A stretch of 64,000 nucleotides of DNA, taken from Larix kaempferi. Its lineage: Eukaryota; Streptophyta; Pinopsida; Pinales; Pinaceae. The stretch is taken from NCBI GenBank assembly GCA_027924585.1, contig BSBM01000870.1:6261001-6325000 (forward strand), given 5' to 3'. Below, one piece after another: positions 60,912-64,000 of the stretch; positions within the stretch are counted from its first letter, which is position 1, and each line of letters begins with the position of its first letter. Below the pieces are notes generated by a model, which was given only the letters and a program-made list of their open reading frames with translations, made no database searches and was not told the origin of the DNA. A program made the position numbers and the translations under genes.

Positions 60912-61658
60912 ATGCACACACCAACAAAAGCATTTGGAAACCTTGATGTCATATTCTGTGGTGATTTGTGTCAAGCACAACCCGTTCATGATTGTTGGAT
61001 TTTTGAACAACCAATATTCCAACAACAAACATTTCCTTACACATTTTGGTTCGATGCTATAAAATGCTATGAACTTACAACAGTTGTACGTCAAAGAAAT
61101 CAAACATTCATATCAATTTTAAATAGAATTAGAACATGCTCTCAAACACCGGATGACATAGATTAGTTAAACCAACATTGCTACAAACAACCACCAGTAG
61201 ATGCAACGTTTCCTTATCTTTTCCATAGTAATAAGGATGTTCAACAACATAACTCAAAAATGTTATCAGCTATGCAAACAGAAACATTCACACTTGTAGC
61301 ACATGATAGCAAAATTGATTCAATTGAAAAAAATGACCATAGACAAAAGACATTGCGACTTCCGTCTATGATAGTAGTAAAAAAGGATATGCTTATTGAA
61401 CTAGTTGGAGGAAACTACTCAATTGAGGATGGGTTGGTTAATGGTGCAGAAGGTGTGTTTCAACACTATACACAAACAAACCATGATATTGTTTGGATTG
61501 AGTTTGCAGATCCAAAAGTTGGAGACAAGCAACGTGCAACTATGCAACATCTTTCTACACCTGCCGTAAAGTCCAATTGGACACCAATCAAAAGAATTGT
61601 GATACAAACAACACTTGAAAATAAAATGAATGTTATGCGAACACAATTCCCAATTTAG
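60912..61658 (+). pseudogene. Pif1-type helicase, middle part (motif III region)
   Basis: In-frame continuation: DVIFCGDLCQAQPV (motif III), VVRQRN (motif IV-like), then LIELVGGNYSIEDGLVNGAEG (61390-61450), the Pif1/RecD-type strand region. It is split by TAG at 61164 and ends at TAG 61656. A further helicase motif (motif VI) lies in the next open segment. Confidence 0.8.
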
Positions 61659-62552
61659 TTGGCATGTGCAAGGACAATCCATAGAGCACAAGGATTGACA
61701 ATGAACAAATTGGCATTTGACCCAAAAGGAATTAAGAGACATGGCCTTGTTTACACTGCTCTCTCACGTGTTAGAGATATTGATTGTCTTTATCTTTTAA
61801 ACAAGTTAGAACAAAGAAATTTTATAACTTGTCCAAAAGTCACCACTGAAATAGATAGATTAAAAACACATGCAAGTTTGCAATTTGAATATGGTCTGCA
61901 TTCAATGCCAAATGCTAAGCAATTACTCATTTCATCATTGAACACACGCAGCTTGCTTTTGCACTATGACGATGTTCTGAATGATCATGAACTTATGCAA
62001 GCAGACATTTTATGTTTGCAAGAAACTCACATGCACACACTTACCAAAGAAACAACAATGATAGAAAAATACAATTTCTTCTCAGCATTTTCAATGCATG
62101 GAATCCTTACATTGATTAAAAAAGACATTGCCATCATCGATTCTAAAAACTATACAAAAAACTCCACCGAAGCAATTTGCGTAGATCTTGAATTAGGCTG
62201 CAATGTATTGAAAGTAGTGAACATTTACAATATACCGTGTGGTGTGCTTGATGATCTCTTTCATATATTGAGTTGCATTTTGTCAACTTGCACACCAACC
62301 ACTCAAATCCTAGTAGCTGGTGACCTGAACATTGACATGTTGCAAGAAACGACATCGAAAAGAAAATTGCAATTGTTTATGCAAATGAAAGGATTGACAC
62401 TGAAAACAACAAAGGCAACAACAAACACTGGTTCAATGCTTGATCACTTTTGGACAAATTTGAAATACAGAGATATTGTTTTCAATATTTCAGATGCTTA
62501 TTGGACTGATCACTATTCAACTTTCCTATCGATCTTTGATAAAAATATATAG
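61659..62552 (+). CDS. Helentron helicase C-terminus fused to AP-like endonuclease (open segment)
   Basis: 298 codons with the natural terminator TAG at 62550. Helicase motifs come first: ARTIHRAQGLT (motif V) and GLVYTALSRVR (motif VI). From about 61930 an endonuclease/exonuclease/phosphatase fold follows: SLNTRSL, LCLQETH, GDLNID (62322-62339), LDHFWTN and the closing TDHYS (62505-62519; SDH is usual, Thr replaces Ser). Such EN domains resemble those of non-LTR retrotransposons and cut DNA with a metal ion. In Helentrons they lie C-terminal to the helicase, as here. All EN catalytic positions I can place are kept except the Ser/Thr change. Confidence 0.8.
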   Translation: MACARTIHRAQGLTMNKLAFDPKGIKRHGLVYTALSRVRDIDCLYLLNKLEQRNFITCPKVTTEIDRLKTHASLQFEYGLHSMPNAKQLLISSLNTRSLLLHYDDVLNDHELMQADILCLQETHMHTLTKETTMIEKYNFFSAFSMHGILTLIKKDIAIIDSKNYTKNSTEAICVDLELGCNVLKVVNIYNIPCGVLDDLFHILSCILSTCTPTTQILVAGDLNIDMLQETTSKRKLQLFMQMKGLTLKTTKATTNTGSMLDHFWTNLKYRDIVFNISDAYWTDHYSTFLSIFDKNI

Positions 62553-63322
62553 TCTATTCAATTTTGCATTATCTAATTTTATTGTCTTCCTATCTATGAA
62601 CGGATCCATGATAGCATATTTGCACAAAATCAAAAGCAGGTACTATTCTTTCTCTTGCAACTTTCATGCAATTTAAACTACATCAATTTGGTTTTTTTCT
62701 ATTCATAGTGAGCTAGATTTAGATCAGCTTTGGGCATCTGCAACATTGATGTCATAGATATGAGTTTAAATTCTGTTGAAATTTCTCATATTCTTATAAT
62801 CTATTTTGTGATGTCAAATTTTGGTTATTTTTTATTGTTGAAAGTTGTTTACACTTTATTTTGTCCACAGTTCAGATCTAAAAAAATAGCAATTATGCCA
62901 CAACATATGTAGACACTCTTTACAAAAAGTATTCACATGCTATCTCCATTTTATAATAATGCAGACGATATATAAGCTACATAAAATGTTTTAATAACAA
63001 ATTCTTATGTTCAAGATAATTGTAGATGAAAATTTGTTCAATATTTGGCTGTAAATAACATAGTTTTCAGCACTTGTTTAATTGAAATTCTTGACACTAC
63101 ATAGACTTTGCGCTATGCATATGTCGAAAATCCAGTCAAAGAATTATAGACATTTGTTTTTTTTGCTTCTTTGTTTTTATGCTATCTGTTTGTTTCCATA
63201 TTTTCCATATGTTATAAATCTCTTCTACTCTTTACACTAATTAACAATCTCATCTACATCTGATTTGCTTAATACTTCTCACATGTGCAACTTTTGAAAC
63301 TCAAATCCAAAATTGCAAAATA
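62553..63322 (+). other. Spacer between Rep-helicase-EN and the RPA-like gene
   Basis: AT-rich. A possible short 5' exon (ATG near 62596, donor after AAAGCAG near 62639, acceptor ATTCATAG near 62706) gives only about 30 codons before a stop, so this may be 5' UTR splicing of the RPA-like gene or chance. Confidence 0.35.
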
Positions 63323-64000
63323 ATGGAAAATAGTTCCTTGCCTGTGCACAACACAACAAAAACAATATCAACACCAAACAACCCGACAATGGGAACAATG
63401 TCAATTGCTGAAAGTCCAAAAAGGTATGCAATTATTTTGGTTCTAATTGCTTTTTACATCATTTTTAACACATGAAACTTCCTCATCTTCTTTTATGATT
63501 TTCTAGCACAGAAAACAACAGAATATAACTATTGCATTGACAAATATTTTCTCAAGCTTGATCTAAGTTTGAACTTTTCTGCTATTGATTGCTGATAATT
63601 TCTTTCTTGGCCTTCTTCTCTAACTATAACAATAGCAGGTTCAAACAAACACCTCCAGAAGTAGCTACTATTATAGAGCTATGCACAACAACACCAAAAA
63701 TTGTTTTCGAAGGAGACATCTTGGCCGTATATGGGCCCGCACAGAACAAAATCCAAGGTTCTCCTGTAAAGGCACAAATACTGCATGCAGACTTTGTTGA
63801 TAGAGATGGGCTAATGACAATCACTGCTGGAATAAGTGACAACTTGATCAAACGTTTTGGTAGCTATTTCTCAACCAACAAAAGTCTAAGAATCACTCGA
63901 TTTGGGCTCAAGAAAAAAGGCCATTACGACAGAGGTGATGCCAAGTATTCAATAGTCATATTCCCACATACAATAATTGAGACAATTGATCGAGTTTGCA
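63323..64000 (+). CDS. RPA-like single-stranded DNA-binding protein of the Helentron (partial, spliced)
   Basis: Exon 1 63323-63423 (ATG, Ser/Thr/Pro-rich, 33 codons plus 2 nt), donor AAAAAG/GTATGC, a 217-nt intron, acceptor CAATAGCAG at 63640, exon 2 from 63641 open to the window end. Exon 2 begins FKQTPPEVATIIEL and then shows an OB-fold-like pattern: IVFEGDILAVYGP, PVKAQILHADFVDRDGLMTI, SLRITRFGLKK, YSIVIFPHTI. Replication protein A large-subunit homologues are carried by many plant Helitrons and probably protect the displaced strand. There is no stop in the visible 460 coding nt, unlike the damaged Rep-helicase. The start is the first ATG of that frame. The C-terminus is not in the window. 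Confidence 0.72.

Larger units (their letters stand above)
56184..62552 (+). pseudogene. Helentron Rep-helicase polyprotein with eight internal stops
   Basis: A single frame (every segment starts at a multiple of three) of 2,123 codons. Internal stops: TGA 57891, TAA 58374, TAA 58464, TAG 59463, TAG 59595, TGA 60897, TAG 61164, TAG 61656. There is no frameshift, and family sequence continues straight across each stop. At two of them the family residue is guessable from neighbours: TGA at 60897 lies where Arg is usual (NIDK-stop-LREI), and TAG at 61656 where Gln is usual (FPI-stop-LACART). The protein would act in the nucleus, nicking DNA and moving by rolling-circle replication. As it stands only fragments could be translated. 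Confidence 0.88.
56100..64000 (+). mobile_element. Helentron-type (Helitron2-like) rolling-circle transposon, right end outside window
   Basis: Coding order OTU, OTU, zinc segment, DUF6570-like, HUH Rep, Pif1-type helicase, AP-like endonuclease, then a separate RPA-like gene. OTU plus endonuclease separates it from canonical plant Helitrons (Rep-helicase plus RPA) and places it with Helentrons. Termini were not found: the left end lies somewhere before 56100, possibly within or beside the tandem repeat, and the right end is beyond 64000. Confidence 0.85.

Noticed and set aside
57891-61658. Stop-codon reassignment or programmed readthrough in the Helentron frame
   Set aside because: All three stop codons occur inside the frame, the PPI-like gene in the same window uses the standard code, and the Walker A residue is also damaged. 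Pseudogene decay is simpler.

Overview
This is nuclear DNA from a plant. It is AT-rich and gene-poor, with intron-containing genes, Ty1/copia and LARD-type LTR retrotransposons primed by initiator tRNA-Met, LINE and SINE debris, and a degraded NLR-type leucine-rich-repeat fragment. The repeat load and the LRR style would fit a large seed-plant genome such as a gymnosperm, but the species cannot be fixed from the sequence. Only one host gene looks intact: a five-exon proton-pump-interactor-like gene at 16978-18343 (+).

Layout. 1-15550 is the 5' part of a minus-strand Ty1/copia element (element 1; its 3' end lies outside the window). It is interrupted at 2138-13610 by a non-coding LTR element with 3.8 and 4.5 kb LTRs (LARD-like), flanked by the 5-bp target duplication GTCTT. 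15551-29423 holds host sequence: the PPI-like gene, a 1.4-kb tandem duplication (20208-23004) and a decayed copia integrase-RT fragment (25690-27260, minus). 29424-35906 is a second copy of the copia element (element 2). It has a complete 3' LTR, four minisatellite fields between pol and the polypurine tract, and a truncated 5' LTR. It still carries the empty site into which the LARD jumped in element 1. 35907-52660 is intergenic, with several short tandem duplications, a SINE-like dimer, a LINE zf-RVT relic, an LRR relic and a possible GPI-signal exon. 52740-55740 is a higher-order tandem repeat.

56100-64000 is the most interesting part: a Helentron-type (Helitron2-like) rolling-circle transposon on the plus strand. 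One reading frame of 2,123 codons runs from 56184 to 62552 and encodes, in order, two OTU-like domains, a CxxC zinc-binding segment, a DUF6570-like region, an HUH Rep nuclease, a Pif1-type helicase and an AP-like endonuclease. A separate spliced gene with an RPA-like OB fold follows and leaves the window. The long frame has eight internal stop codons but no frameshift, and its Walker A Ser/Thr is replaced by Asn, so this copy is probably dead. The RPA-like frame is open as far as it can be seen.

The transposon genes would work together as nicking and strand transfer (Rep), unwinding (helicase) and ssDNA protection (RPA), with OTU and endonuclease accessory activities. The retroelements show a nesting history: copia insertion, then LARD insertion into one copia copy, then growth of a tandem array in one LARD LTR.
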